Below, one piece after another: positions 41,794 through 59,400 of a DNA stretch of 64,000 nucleotides. The number at the start of each line of letters is the position of its first letter. Positions within the stretch are counted from its first letter, which is position 1. Origin of the DNA: Siniperca chuatsi (taxonomy: Eukaryota; Chordata; Actinopteri; Centrarchiformes; Sinipercidae). The DNA lies in assembly GCF_020085105.1 (NCBI RefSeq), contig NC_058065.1, positions 1,535,810-1,599,809 on the forward strand, read 5' to 3'. The notes beneath the pieces were generated by a model, which worked only from the letters and a program-made list of their open reading frames with translations, was not told the origin of the DNA and did no database searches. The position numbers and the translations under genes were made by a program.

Positions 41794-42334
41794 CAACCCG
41801 CCCACCACCGCCATCTTTAAAACTTTTTTTTTTTTTTTTTAAAGGTCGACAACTTTTCATCATAAAACTTCACGTTACCAAACTCCTGGTTTCAGCTCCT
41901 TACAAACATTTTCCAAAGTGAACGATATTCCCCACAGCAGGCCTGTCCCTGGTTCACTGGTCCACGCATGTGGTCCCAGCAGAACCCGAGTCTGGCACCA
42001 AAGCTGTGAGCATCGGAGGGATTTACAGTTTGGACTGATCTCACAATGTGTTTTATTAACTTCCTGTTTAGAAGAGGACGCGGCAAAAAGACAGAAACAT
42101 ACAGACGATAAACCCCGATTTTATAACTATATTTCAAAAGTAAACTGTAGTGTGATGAAATGTATAAAACTTTGCCACTAAAAGTTTGTTTTAAAGTTGA
42201 GTGTAACTTGAATCTAGCATTTATTTAATATTTGTGAAGTGCAAAAAGTAAAACCTGCAGAAACAAGACATTAGATCATATTTACTATCAGCAGTTCGTA
42301 TTTTAACTGCGCAAATTTAACTTTGTCACGTGGA

Positions 42335-42340
42335 AATAAA
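42335..42340 (+). terminator. Candidate poly(A) signal of protein Z
   Basis: AATAAA in ggaaataaagtg, with a second AATAAA about 14 bp later. It lies about 540 bp after the TAA and 240 bp before the pcid2 stop codon on the other strand. Confidence 0.5.
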
Positions 42341-42474
42341 GTGCCGAAAATAAAGACTCCAATACCCACAATGCACCATCCAAAGCCTCCTGGGAACACT
42401 GATTGTTTGTATGAACACCTGCAAACATGACTGGTTCAATAATCAATCCGACAGCTGTACAAACCAGCATCTGT

Positions 42475-42480
42475 TTTATT
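42475..42480 (-). terminator. Candidate poly(A) signal of pcid2
   Basis: TTTATT on the + strand reads AATAAA on the minus strand, about 100 bp after the pcid2 stop. The 3' ends of protein Z and pcid2 would be only about 100 bp apart. Confidence 0.55.
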
Positions 42481-42580
42481 CAACATGTTTTCACAGTACA
42501 AAATAAAAAAAGCGTGAACCGAATGGAAGAAATGTTTCCTGTGGAGCGTCGCGGCCAGAGGGGATTGTGGGTAACGTAGT

Positions 42581-46254
<3,674 letters not shown>

Positions 46255-46354
46255 GGCTGCCTGCTGGTTCACCCTGAAAACAGACAAAAGGCAGCAAAAA
46301 CAACAACAGTTACCTCTGAGATGGAGTGGAGCAGAATATAACTTAGTTACATTT

Positions 46355-46590
46355 ACAATACAGCTGCAAACTGATGATTATTTTCATTATCGGTTCATCT
46401 TTCGGTCTATAAAATGCCAGGCAGCGCAGAGACGCGTCCGGTATGATTTAATACCTTTTTGTCCGAACAGATATTCAGTTTAAAATGAAATAAAACTGAG
46501 AAAAGCTGCAAATCAGAAGAAGAGAAGCTACCAACAAAACAAAATAATCAAAAATGTGGATTAATTTAATTTAATCGCCACAGCTCTTCA
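46355..46590. repeat. Dispersed 'cgattatc' family copy
   Basis: Text: cagctgcaaactgatgattattttcattatcggttcatc, ggtctataaaatgccag, ctgagaaaagctgcaaatc. It lies in the putative 5' UTR intron of pcid2. Confidence 0.55.
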
Positions 46591-46859
46591 TATATATAAA
46601 ACAAACAGTTTTAATTTAAAAAGGTATTTATTTGCGGGTTTTAATATCGTCACTCACATTTAACAGCTAGCATGCTAACTCGTTGACTCGTCCACTTCGG
46701 GTTAAAACCTGCTGTTATGTCGCTGTTTTCAGGCTTCACACAGAAAACAAACAGTCGAATAAATATTAAAACTAAATACAAACAATTACAAACCTTTTAA
46801 AATGAAGCTTTAATCCAGAACAAACCCGTCCAGTGTCAGTTCGTTCAGTCATAAACCCG

Positions 46860-46920
46860 GACTGTTTCCGGTGATGCACATCCGACAACTTCCGGGTTGG
46901 TGAGGGCGGCTTCCGGTAGT
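46860..46920 (-). promoter_or_regulatory. Probable pcid2 promoter with three ETS sites
   Basis: On the minus strand three CCGGAA cores (CCGGAAGC, CCGGAAGT, CCGGAAAC) occur at about 46909-46916, 46888-46895 and 46864-46871, spaced 21-24 bp. No TATA box is evident. Clustered ETS/GABP sites are typical of TATA-less housekeeping promoters. A likely donor for a 5' UTR exon lies near 46796. Confidence 0.6.
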
Positions 46921-48186
46921 GTTTCAGAATAAACTGTTAAATATATCGAAATTAAAGTCGTCATATATGGATTTTTGTTTTCTTTTACAATTTTAGAAAA
47001 TAAAGTTGAATATTTTAAATCACTCCATTATTTTTTTAGACTTAATATTTCTTTATTTTACTACTTTAAGGCAAACCAAAAAATAAATAGTTATTAGTAA
47101 TATAACAGTAATAGTTTTATTCCAGGCACAAGGGGGAGGGGTTTGACCTCCATGTGGGGAAACACATTTTAAATTAACTGAACAAATGAAATATGAAAAT
47201 GACAAATGATTAAAGCATTTTGTTAATCCTCAGATGTATGGCACATATATTCTATTATTATATAATAAAAAAAATACTAAATACAAAAACAGTTCAACCC
47301 AACTCACAGGTACAGGTATTACCTTTCAGAGTGTACTTTTGAAATTATTGAACTTAAACTCATACGAAAGCTGAGATATGGAGGCTGATTTCATTTCAAG
47401 CAGTTCAAATGTTAATAAAAACAAATAATAGGTGGAAAATGACTTTTTTTATGTCAAAATTATGAGATTAGTAGTTTTCTAATTATTTTCTTTATTTAAT
47501 CCTTTGGACAAAAATAAACATACAGTACATGCTGTGACAAATACACAGAAATACACAACAATACACAACTTACATACACAATATGACATTGGTTCCACAT
47601 TAAAATAATTGCATCTTATAATTTTGACTTAAAACGGCAACATTCTGACTTACTATCTCATTATTTCTTATTTTCATCCATTATTTTTTACATTTCATTT
47701 AAAGTGTTTTGGAAATAAAGGAGAAAATATGTGTCTGGTTGCTATAGTTACCTCCATGTCTGTATACCCCAGTGAAGGCGTCTTCTTGTTGGGAAAAATG
47801 AAATATCACAAAGGAAACTTTCCTTTAAAACTTTATTGACACAGAGCAGAGTAACAGTAACCTGTCTCTCGTTCCGTCTCATCCACGCAAACGTCATGCA
47901 GCAGCAAACAACAAAAAGCAGAAGAAGAATTCAGTACTTCCACAGGCAACGGATTTGAAACTTTATTAAATATAGTTTGTTTTTTTTAGTTTTATTATCC
48001 ATTTTCAGCAACTATCAGAAGAAACAACAACAAACAAGCAACATGCAGCAGCTGAAATAACCGGACAGGAAATATGTCTTTTTACTTTGTAAATGTGTTT
48101 GGCAACGAGCCCTGTCAATCACATATCAATTAAATATCAATCAGATGTCATTCTCTGTACTTTAACCCACAGGCGATGGACTGTAC

Positions 48187-48188
<2 letters not shown>

Positions 48189-48228
<40 letters not shown>
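48189..48228. repeat. (TA)n microsatellite
   Basis: About 20 uninterrupted TA units downstream of the T-box gene's stop codon on its strand. Confidence 0.9.
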
Positions 48229-48236
<8 letters not shown>

Positions 48237-48312
48237 GTTGGAATAAAGACAGGCAGGACAACCAGCTGTCATTTCCCACAGAACAGGACGAACAAACGAT
48301 GTTTCACCCTCC

Positions 48313-48329
48313 AACACCAGAGGGCGCCG
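48313..48329 (+). promoter_or_regulatory. CTCF-like motif
   Basis: AACACCAGAGGGCGCCG contains the CTCF core CCAGAGGGCGC. It lies between pcid2 and the T-box gene. Similar words also occur within dispersed fish repeats, so the call is weak. Confidence 0.3.
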
Positions 48330-48499
48330 TAACACCGACAGTATCGGTGTGCAGTGAGATATTGTGATCATGTTGTTCATCACTACCGACCAAAAAGGAA
48401 GAATCAACATCAGGACTGTTCTCAAAACTGACTATAGCTAATTTTCTATAATTACTAACTGCTGAAATACACGCGATTAATAGTGCAGTTTAACTAGCA

Positions 48500-49470
48500 A
48501 CTGGTAGCTTCCACCAATCACCAATGGATACTATCTGGGAATACTAACCACCAGTATCTACCAGTGGCCACCATTGGGTACTATTAGCCACCAATAGCCA
48601 CTGGTAGAGAGCAATAAGTAGTCATTGATCTCTACTAGCTATCAGAAGCCACCTGCAGGTACAGGTAGCTAAATTAGCCATTGATAGATACCAGTACTAG
48701 CCAAAACCAGTTGTTAGCAGTGGCACATGTTTACTAGTAGGCACCAGTATTTAAAAACTAATTACAAGTACCCTTCAGTTCTCAATGGTAGCCACCAGTT
48801 TGTAAAAATAACCACCAGTGCTTCTAGGTAGCCACCAGTGGTTACCAGTATGTACAATTAGCTACAGATACTTAACGAGTGGCCACCAGTAGTATGCAAC
48901 AGTGTGTGCAAGTAGTCACCAGTGGCCACTAGAGATATTAGATATTAGTAGCCCCCAGTACTTGTAGCATGTATGTAGCCACCAGTGGCTACCAGTATGT
49001 GCATTTAGTCACCAGTACTTACTAGCAGCCTCCAGTAGAATAACGTAACCGTCTGTAGATACTGGTAGCCACCAGTAGTCAAGTTACCAGTACATAAAAA
49101 TAGCCTCCAGTACTTAGAGGTAGCCACCAGTATGTACAAGTAGCCCCCAACACTTACGAGTAGCAACCAGTAGGTATTAGTATCTATCAGAGTTTACAAG
49201 TACTGTATGTACAAATATTCACCAATAGTGACTTGTTACCATCAGTTGCCACCGGAATATATTAGTAGCCACCAGTAGTCACTAGTATGTAAAAAATAGC
49301 CAACAATAGTCACTAGTAGCCACCAGTATATACCACCACCTGAGGTTACTAGCATGTACAAATAGCTACTGGTGCATACTAGTAGCCACCAGTAAATACT
49401 AGTAGCCATCAGTGGTTAGCAGCATGTATAAGAAGTCACCAATAGTCAGAATACCAGCCAGCCAGTGATC
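48500..49470. repeat. Degenerate 'agtagccaccagta' repeat block
   Basis: Nearly 1 kb composed of imperfect 12-20-bp units around tagccaccagta(c/t), tagtcaccagt and atgtacaagtagc. It probably lies in the T-box gene's 3' UTR or just beyond. Confidence 0.8.
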
Positions 49471-49506
49471 ACCAGTAGTCTTCCATTCGGCCAATCACAT
49501 CCCTCC

Positions 49507-50036
49507 TCAGAAAGAGTGGGTGGGACCAGGTGGCCATCCAGCGGCGCCCACTCGACCGTGACTGGTAGGCTGCGTGAGGCTCTCACTGCTGATTGGTCCG
49601 TGGAGAGCGGCGCAGGGCGAGTGGGAGGGGCTTAGCTCACTGCATCCAACCGTCCACAGACAGGGATACTGGCTGAACGCAAACACACACACATTTACAT
49701 TTACATACAGAATATTTAATATTCAAACTTAAGTGAATTATGGCTTTCTACTAATTTACCGTTCACAGTATAAGGCTATGGGTGGTGCCTCACCTGGAGT
49801 TGTGTGGAGGAGGAGGAGGAGGCTGCGAGGAAGGAGCAGTGTTGCTCAGGGGAAGGGAGGTGGAGGAGGACAAAGAGGAAGAGGAGGAGGCCGGGCGAGG
49901 GGAGGAGCTGCTCCATCCATCTGATAACACCTGAACACCTTCAGACAGACAAACTGGCACAACAGAAGTTAAATATGGAAATAAATATTCGTTACAACAT
50001 GTTGTATGTTCATAAACAGTATTTCTATACAGTTTA

Positions 50037-50072
<36 letters not shown>

Positions 50073-50303
50073 AAAACTTTGTATAAATACTGTAAATAAG
50101 TGTATATGTATATAAATGTATGTCAGTGTTTTTATATATACAGTAAATAAAAGCATCTATATAAATCATGACATGTATGTATATTGTAAACAGATTTATG
50201 TATATACGTGTATTTTCTTTTTTGATGAAATATTTCACATTAATCTTTTAAGAGTTTATATATATTTTTCTATTATATTAGAATTACAGTGCATTACTAT
50301 ATA

Positions 50304-50334
<31 letters not shown>

Positions 50335-50498
50335 TACCTGAGGAGTGTGAGCGGTGCGGCAGGTAGGCGGTGGGGTAAGGTGCGTGTCGCCCGGGGTAAC
50401 CGTGGTGTTTGTAACTGTGGTGATGATGTGATGTCAGCGGGAGGCTGCTGCCGTAAGGAAAAGCTCCGCCTCCTCCAGCTGAGCACAGCGACCAGCCT

Positions 50499-50575
<77 letters not shown>

Positions 50576-50865
50576 GCAGTTAGCACAATATATTTTGTCA
50601 TATTTGTTTTGACGTAAAAATCAAAAAGGGAAAAAACGCAGGAAACAATCAAAGACATTAACATCACCACAAAAAGCCTGTGAATTATAGAATATAAATA
50701 TAAAATAAATACATTAAATAACGCGTTTATGACATCTTCTGTCAAACTTCTCAACATCTGAATATTTGTTTCCAAATCAGAAACACACTGAAGGAGAGAA
50801 AATGTGTTTTCAGTATTAAACAAAGCACCACACCGCATACTGGGTGTTTGTCTTTGTATTTATTA

Positions 50866-50935
<70 letters not shown>

Positions 50936-53900
50936 TGGGAGTCTGAGGAAGAGATAAAGAAAGTTTTTCATTATAAACAAAAAGAGAAATATGTATGAGA
51001 ATGAAATTTGTATTTAGTTCTTTTTTCCATGATTAATTATATATACAGTGTATACATACATTTCCTACTGTATATAAATACATGTACTGTAGCTAATATA
51101 TAAATAATATACTACTTTTGCATTCATGAATTACAAATTACATATAATTCTAATTAATAAGAAATACTGTATATAAAAATACAACACAAAGAATTAAAAT
51201 GGCAAAAATAATTTTAATATTTTGTACCAGCAAATGTTCATAGATTTATATATTTGATACTATATAAAAGCTATATTGTACAGATATAAAATTAAAAGTT
51301 GTAAAGGATGCACACGTTATGTGTAGAAACACACGTGTGTTTTTGTGTGCGAGGAAAACGATGAATGTGAACTGAGAAAATCTAATGTTTCCGTGTCAAA
51401 GCAACGGTGCTGGTGGTTTTGAGTTTTTGGACTCACAGGGTTGAATCCCAGCACGACTCTCCAGTGACTCCGGTAAGCCCCGTCCGCCTGGGTTCCTGAG
51501 GAGGATAAACCAAACGCCGTCACAACACAATCTGTGTGTTTGGTTTCTGTTTCTCTCTCACTTGACACCATCGCTCCAAACGAGCGAGACGGTGGAGCTC
51601 TGAGCAGCTGATAATGACTCTCTAATCGCCTGCTAACGCTAACTTCCTCTGGTATCCTGGTGAGAAATGCTAAGCGCTAAGTGTCTGCTGACCGACACCT
51701 GGCTGCTTTACACACAACTCTCATTCATTCAACTGCAAATACAAACACAGCGGTGGAAGAAGTGCAAAGATCCTTTACCGAAGCAAAAGTTTCAACACAA
51801 CTAAGTTAAAATACTCCATTTCAAGTGAAAGTACACAAGTATTCTCATTCAGCAGTAAACTCACATTATTATTATTATTTTAGAAGCTTATCACATGTTG
51901 TTTTATTTAAAATAGTAACTAAATAACAAAGTAGCATAAAATGTTAACACTCTTGTAACAGTTGCTCAGTTATAAGTATAGTACTTGACTAAATGTTACT
52001 TTCCACAACTGCGATGACGGGCGTTTTTAAAGATTTACGCCTTCAGCAGGAACCAATGGGGCTCGGAGCTGAGAACAGGAAGTCAGACGGCATTAAGAGG
52101 CGGACTGACATGTAGCTGGTTTGATGACAAGAAGAAAAAGTACAGAGTGACAGCAGTTTAAAAGCGTTGCACGTGATGAATGTTAGCCACTGTGAGGTCG
52201 TACCGCTCTTTGGCGTCCAGGAAGGCTTTAGCAAACGGGTTGTATTTGATCTTCAGAGCCGTGATCTGCACAGACAGACACACCGAAAACACCAGGAGAG
52301 TGAACTGCGACGGCCATGATGTTACTGCTGCTGTTAGAATATCTCATTTGCATACTCTTTTAGTTAAATTCTTCTTCTGTAAAATAAATAAAAGAATGAG
52401 AGTGTTTCCTGTTTGTAACTCCAAAAATACGTTCTTGTTTTTAACTATATAATAATGACGTACTGCTACATGCCATTTGATGTCAGTTACTGAACTTTAT
52501 TATACAACTAACAGATGACACTGTGTTATTTTTTCACATTTGCACTTGTAGAAAAATTTAAATAACACAAATTCAAGCCGTTAAACAACTGAATAAATAC
52601 ATCTTATGTTTTCTCTTTACGTCTCTGGGAGTTACTGTCTGTAATTTTTTAAGCATTGTCTGTAGAACAAACATAAAAAATAAAAAACTGTGAGTAGAAG
52701 AGAAACACCATCATCATCCATATATATTAATATGTATCGGTAATGACGTTAAACTCAGAAATATCAACATCATCGACCTAAAAACATCCAGTAAAAGTTG
52801 GGCTATAACGAACGCACGATTCAGAGTGAAACTAACTTTTTACTGATTTTATTTAAAAATTCGTGAAATAAAGTGATGCTTGACGAGAACAAGCAGAATG
52901 TCGACTTTATGCGTGCGTGTTGGTGCGTGTACCTCTTCGTTCTGGTAGGCCGTGACGGCGATGAACTGAGTTTCTTTGAAGGAAACGTTGGAAACCAGAC
53001 GATGATGAGAGCCGACGCACACGATGTGGAGCTGAGGCTCGTACTTGTGGAGAGAGTTCAGCATGATCTGAAGACACAGAGAGACATGTTCACACACCTG
53101 TTCACACCTGTTCACACACCTGTTTATACACCTGTTCACACCTGTTCATACACATGTTCACACCTGTTTATACACCTGTTCACACACCTGTTCACACCTG
53201 TTTATACACCTGTTCACACCTGTTTATACACCTGTTCACACCTGTTTATACACCTGTTCACACCTGTTTATACACCTGTTTATACACCTGTTCATACACA
53301 TGTTCACACCTGTTTATACACCTGTTCACACACCTGTTCACACCTGTTTATACACCTGTTCACACCTGTTTATACACCTGTTTATACACCTATTCACACC
53401 TGTATATACACCTGTTTATACACCTATTCACACCTGTATATACACCTGTTCACACACCTGTTCACACCTGTTTCTACACCTGTTTATACACCTGTTCATA
53501 CACCTGTTTATACACCTGTTTATACACCTGTTCACACCCGCTTATACACCTGTTCACACCTGTTTATACACCTGTTTATACACCTGTATATACACCTGTT
53601 TATACACCTGTTCACATCTGTGTATACACCTGTTCACACCTGTTTATACACCTGTTCACACCTGTTTATACCTGTTCACACCTGTTTATACATGTTCACA
53701 CCTGTTCATACACCTGTTTATACATTTGTTTATACATGTTCACACCTGTTTATACACCTGATTATACACCTGTTCACACACCTGTTGACACCTGTTTATA
53801 CACCTGTTTATACATTTGTTTTACATGTTCACACCTGTTTATACACCTGATTATACACTTGTTCACACAACTGTTCACACCTGTTTATACACTTGTTTAT

Positions 53901-55718
53901 ACACCTGTATATACACCTGTTTATACACCTGTTCACATCTGTGTATACACCTGTTTTATACACCTGTTCACACCTGTTTATACCTGTTCACACCTGTTTA
54001 TACATGTTCACACCTGTTCATACACCTGTTTATACATTTGTTTATACATGTTCACACCTGTTTATACACCTGATTATACACTTGTTCACACACCTGTTGA
54101 CACCTGTTCATACACCTGTTTATACATTTGTTTATACATGTTCACACCTGTTTATACACCTGATTATACACTTGTTCACACAACTGTTCACACCTGTTTA
54201 TACACTTCTTCACACCTGTTTATACATGTTCACACCTGTTTATACCTGTTCACACCTGTTTATAACCTTGTTTATACACTTGTTCACACACCTGTTCACA
54301 CCTGTTTATACACTTGTTTATACACTTGTTCACACCTGTTTACACACCTGTTCACACACTTGATTCATATACCTGTTCACACCTGTTTAAACCTGTTCAC
54401 ACCTGTTCATACACCTATTCGTACCTGTTCACACCTGTTTATACACTTGTTTATACACTTGTTCACACACTTGTTCACATCTGTTCATACCTGTTGACAC
54501 CTGTTCATACCTGTACACACCTGTTCATACACCTGTTTATACCTGTTCACACCTGTTTTTCTATCTATACCCACACACCCACAAACCATCTGTGCTGTCC
54601 ACACCCAAACATACAACCTTAACATTTCTTACCTGTGTGACGGCCATTTCTGTTACCTTTCAATAGGCAAGTTAATCGTTGTTAAATAAGATTAACACAT
54701 ATTCACCATTAACTAGTAGCTTATTAGCATGCATATTAGTAGCATGTTGGCCCTTTATTAGTCATTATAAAGCACTTATTAATGCCTTATTCTGCATGAC
54801 AATGTTCTACAACTACTAGGTCATTAACTAAGAGATTTCCCTCAATAACCTCCTAATTACTGCTTATTGATAGTAAGTAAGGAAGCTGTTAAAAGCCATA
54901 TAAAGCGGTAACACCACTCACACAGTTCCCCTCATCTGTTAGGAGCTGGGTCACAATGGGGGTTCTTCCTATTCAATAATTAAATTAGTATTTAACTGCT
55001 GACTCTCTGTCCTGTTAATATGGATCCTGTGGAGCGCTTTGTTATAATCTCGTGCCTTGCAGAGATGCAGGCTGGGGGGAGTGTGAGTTCACTTTAGTGG
55101 GTTTAGAAATGCTTTTTTCTGTCGTCTTCTGGTGCTGTTGGGCGAGGGAGTCACTTTGTGTCTTTTTGTCCCAGGATAAAGTTTGGTTAAACCCTTCGTG
55201 TCTTCACACGTGTCCGTGCAGTTGACTCCCCTACAGTGTGCAGTGGGAGCGGTCTTGGCAGAGTCGCCAGCTCGCTGGTCGCGTTGCCACATCAGAGGTT
55301 TCTGGCCGCTAGCAGCACGGCAGTGTCGATCTGTCGGCCCAACACTTTGCTCCAGACCGAACCATCTCAACAACTATCGGCTGGATTGCGATGAAACGTG
55401 CTTCATCGTTCATGCTCCCCTCGGGATGAACTGATCTAACTCTGCTGATCCTCCGACTTCCCATCAGCTGCTAGCTCTGTACGGAGACAAACCTGTACAC
55501 GCACTGCTCGTACCCATCTGTATTATCCGCGGCAGCCCGTCCCGTCTGGACAGAGCCAGACTGAAACCAAAAGTTTGAAAGCAGATTTGTACTTTTGAAT
55601 GAATGAAAAATCAAATCCAGGTGTAGTTATTGTCAGTTTATGGAGTGGAGCCATCTTTGTCTTTTGGCCCAAACACTCTTTTATCCATCTGTCGTCCATC
55701 TCTCCATCAACCCCTCCA

Positions 55719-55749
<31 letters not shown>

Positions 55750-56080
55750 CTCACTAACGAGGCCCAATTAACCAATCCGAGCTCTGCAGGCGGACACACA
55801 AAAACAAACTGTTTTCTATTCAGATTGAGAGGCTGGCTTCACATCTGACCCCGACACTGTGTGTGTGTGTGTGTGTTTACCCTGGCAGTGCCCACATTAG
55901 CTGGAGTGTGTGTGTGTGTGTGTTTTTGAATATAGTTTACCTCTCTCTCTCTCGTCCATCTGAAGCATGATGGGTAAATTAATTTCCCAGTAAAAAACAT
56001 AATTACCATAATGTACAAATAAGCTGAGCAATTATTTCATTATGGCCGAGCTCTCTGTTCCAACTCTGCATTACTGCCCG

Positions 56081-56133
<53 letters not shown>

Positions 56134-56187
56134 GACAGGGATAATGGGGTAAATATAAACAACATTATTGCCAATTTTGTAGTGCTG

Positions 56188-56225
<38 letters not shown>

Positions 56226-56404
56226 GGCCTCTCTGAGTGGTGAACAGCTCTCGACAGGAAGTGCATTAAACTGCTGCCGGCCAATTAAGAGCTGTTTATC
56301 CCGTTCCCGTGGTTACGAGGGGGCGAGCAGGTGAAGTGAGCGAGAAGAGGGACTGAAGTGGCTAATTAGAGGCGGTAGTCTCTCGCCCACTCCAATACAA
56401 TAAG

Positions 56405-56447
<43 letters not shown>

Positions 56448-59400
56448 GCTCTTGACATGGAGAGCCTGATAATGGACAGAAGAAGAAGAAGAAGAAGTAG
56501 AAGAAGAAGAGGAGGAGACGCTCTCGACGTGGAGAGCCTGATAATGGACAGAAGAAGAAGAAGAAGAAGTAGAAGAAGAGAGGAGAACGTGGAGAGCCTG
56601 AGAATGGTAGAAGAAGAAAGAAGAAGAAGAGGAGGACGCTCTCGACGTGGAGAGCCTGATAATGGACAGAAGAAGAAGAAGAAGAAGAAGTAGAAGAAGA
56701 AGAAGAGGAGGAGACGCTCTCGACGTGGAGAGCTCGATAATGGATAAAAGAGGGAGAAGAAGAAGAGGAGAGAGGGTGAAGAAAGGGAAAAGTACTGAAG
56801 AAGAGGAAGAAGAGAGAGGAAGAAAGGAAAGAAATGCAGAGGAGACAATAAAAAGGGAAATGATAGAAAGAAAATGGAAAGAACAAATAGACAAACTGAG
56901 GGATTAACTAAAATAATTGATTAAATAAGAAAAAGAATAAACGAACAAAAGAAAGAAACAGAATTTATGAAAGTGAAACTCGACACACCTGTCCTCCTCC
57001 GTTGACCTTGTTGGTGAGTTTGACCTTGTTGAAGGTCACGGCCGCCTTCATCCAGTGAGCTCCGAAGTTTGGCGAGTCGGGGTGGATGTAGATGCCTCCG
57101 TGGCCCCGGCCCTCGCCGCGGCCCTCCGCCCGCCCGGCCGCCACCCACTCCCCGTTCACGAACTTCCAGCGGCAGCCGTCGGCCGGCACGAAGTCCAGCA
57201 GGAAGGAGTACATGGAGCTGGGGTCCAGGCCGGACACGCTCACCTTCAGGACCGGGAACATGCGGCTGCACGAACACACACACGTTGTAATCATTTACAC
57301 AGTGAAGCATTTTTAATCCTGGAAGGTGAGAAATATTCCCAACTGTGTCATCACGACTCGTCACACATTTCAGGCGATATGATGATACATACTGTGAATT
57401 TACTCCTTTTCATACCTCCGGCTGCATTACCTAACTGTGGGCAATGTTGCAAATCAATAATCAGACATGATCTATGGTAATATTTAGATTTGCAGGAGTT
57501 AATTCACTTGAAACAGACTCTTATCTGGTTATTTTAGCCACTAAATGTTTATAAAACAACTGGAGGTCCAGAAAAGATATTATATTACTCAACACTGTGA
57601 TATAACGTGACCACATCAGCCACTCTTATCCTCCACTTGTCAGAGATAATACAGACTTCACAGCACTAAACAGCTCTGTCATATTGTTTATATAATATTT
57701 TTTCACATTTTATTTTATATTCATGCGTCTTGACTTGCAGTATTTATTGCACTTATTGTTATAAGTATACTAAACCCAGTTTATCAGTTTGTTTCTGTGC
57801 TGCGTGCTGACGGTCAGAGCGTGCCTGGTTTCCATCGCTGCAAACTGAAGCGTCGCTTGCTGGTTGGAAATCTCCAATATTCAGTCCAACTTTATTTATA
57901 CCTGCAAGGGCCATTGTACACCCTCCATCCAGGTCAACAAACACGTGCACAACGAAGGGACGAAGACGGAGAAATAACACAGTTAATCGCAAAAATATCA
58001 GCTTTAAACTATACGATACATTCACAACTTAAATATAAATATCCAAACACAAAGAGCTGATCATTTCAACACATCTAAATTCATTTAGATAGGGATCAGT
58101 GCTTAATAATTCATTTGTTAGCGTTGGACAGTGCTGGAGGAAGTACTCCGGTCCTGTACTGCAGTAAAAGTACTAACACACACTGTGAAATACTCTGGTA
58201 CAGTAAAAGTCAGTAAATGTTGCTGCAGTGAAAGTGTGTGAGTGTAATCAGGTCCTTAAAGTATTAAAGCAGTGAAATGTGCTGTTATATATTCTAATTA
58301 CATCACATTGGTGTGTAAAATCTTAATGTGTTATGTAACGAACGCTGTCAGATAAATGTAGAAGTAAGAAGTACAGTACGTCCCTCTGAGACGTGGCGGA
58401 GAGGAAGTAGAAAGTGGCAGAAAATGGAAAATTCTCAAGTGAAGTACAAGTACTTTGTGCATCTGTCACTACCTTACGTTAAGTTTTCATGCATCTGAAT
58501 CTACATTCAGACAAACAGCCTGTTCTCCATCAGTAATAGCAGTTGAAGTGGCGTTCTGCAGGTGTAAATGGAGTGCAGGGCGCGACTGGTCAACACACCT
58601 CGGCTCTGCAAAATAAACACACACACACGGGCGACGCTAACGGCTGCTATCGAGACTAATGAATAACCTCGGTTAACGGGATCGCTGATCTGGAGTCAGC
58701 TTCAAACACAGTCCTATTATTCCTCAAAATATTCCAAAAACAAACCTAAAATGACGAAGAGCTACTCTGCATTAGGGTATGTTAATATTGCTCTAATTAT
58801 GTTTTTATCATCATAATACTCCTGACAACTAAAGCGTGATCAGTTTCAGGCACTGAGTAGAAATACTGAGTCCAAATTCTCCCATCACAAGCCCACACGC
58901 CTTGAAAGCGATGGACAAGCCACCAACCAAACTCAGCGAAACATTCAGAGTATTTTAAAACTATTCAGTTGTATTTCCTGCGTAAATCGTATCTCCCCTC
59001 ATAATGTCGTTTCAAAGCCTTGCCAGGTGAGTAGTTCTCATTCAGCCAGATCACGTACAAGTGCTCAGTCAAAGACAACTGAATTTGCTTTAGACGAAGC
59101 GTCCACGAGTTTCCGGGTGGTCTTAGAAGAGACGTCTGTCCAGCTAAATCTCTTCTTCGTCCTCTTTTCAGTTGGTAAGAAACAAAACTGCAAAAAGGTT
59201 CGTTTCTGAGTGAGAAAAATGCAGTTTTAGTCTGGACGGAGGGCTGAAACTGAGAGAAAAAGAACCGCCGTAATGTGGACGTACTCGGATTCCTCAGGTT
59301 GCGAATGAGAATTAACCTCTGTAGGGTCACACCTTAAAGGACCTGCATACCCATGCTCCACCCACACAGGTGCTTTCACCTTTTTTACCCGATCAGACGT

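Larger units (their letters stand above)
46921..49506. other. Intergenic region, pcid2 to T-box gene
   Basis: AT-rich non-coding DNA, then the 3' side of the T-box gene. Minus-strand poly(A) signals (+ strand ctttattaaa near 47961, ctttattgac near 47831) could end its transcript. A (TA)n tract lies at 48189-48228, a CTCF-like motif at 48313-48329, and a degenerate tandem repeat at 48500-49470. Confidence 0.5.

Noticed and set aside
52873-54497. Open frames of 325 and 447 codons through the tandem repeat
   Set aside because: They exist in several frames only because the repeat modules lack stop codons. Part of the first overlaps a T-box exon on the opposite strand. The peptide is pure repeat with no domain.
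53092-54560. CRISPR-like array
   Set aside because: Units are contiguous tandem modules without unique spacers, and this is a vertebrate genome.
56313-56894. Minus-strand Ser/Leu-rich open frames of 160-193 codons
   Set aside because: Translation of (TCT)n and (TC)n low-complexity sequence within an intron; no homology signal.
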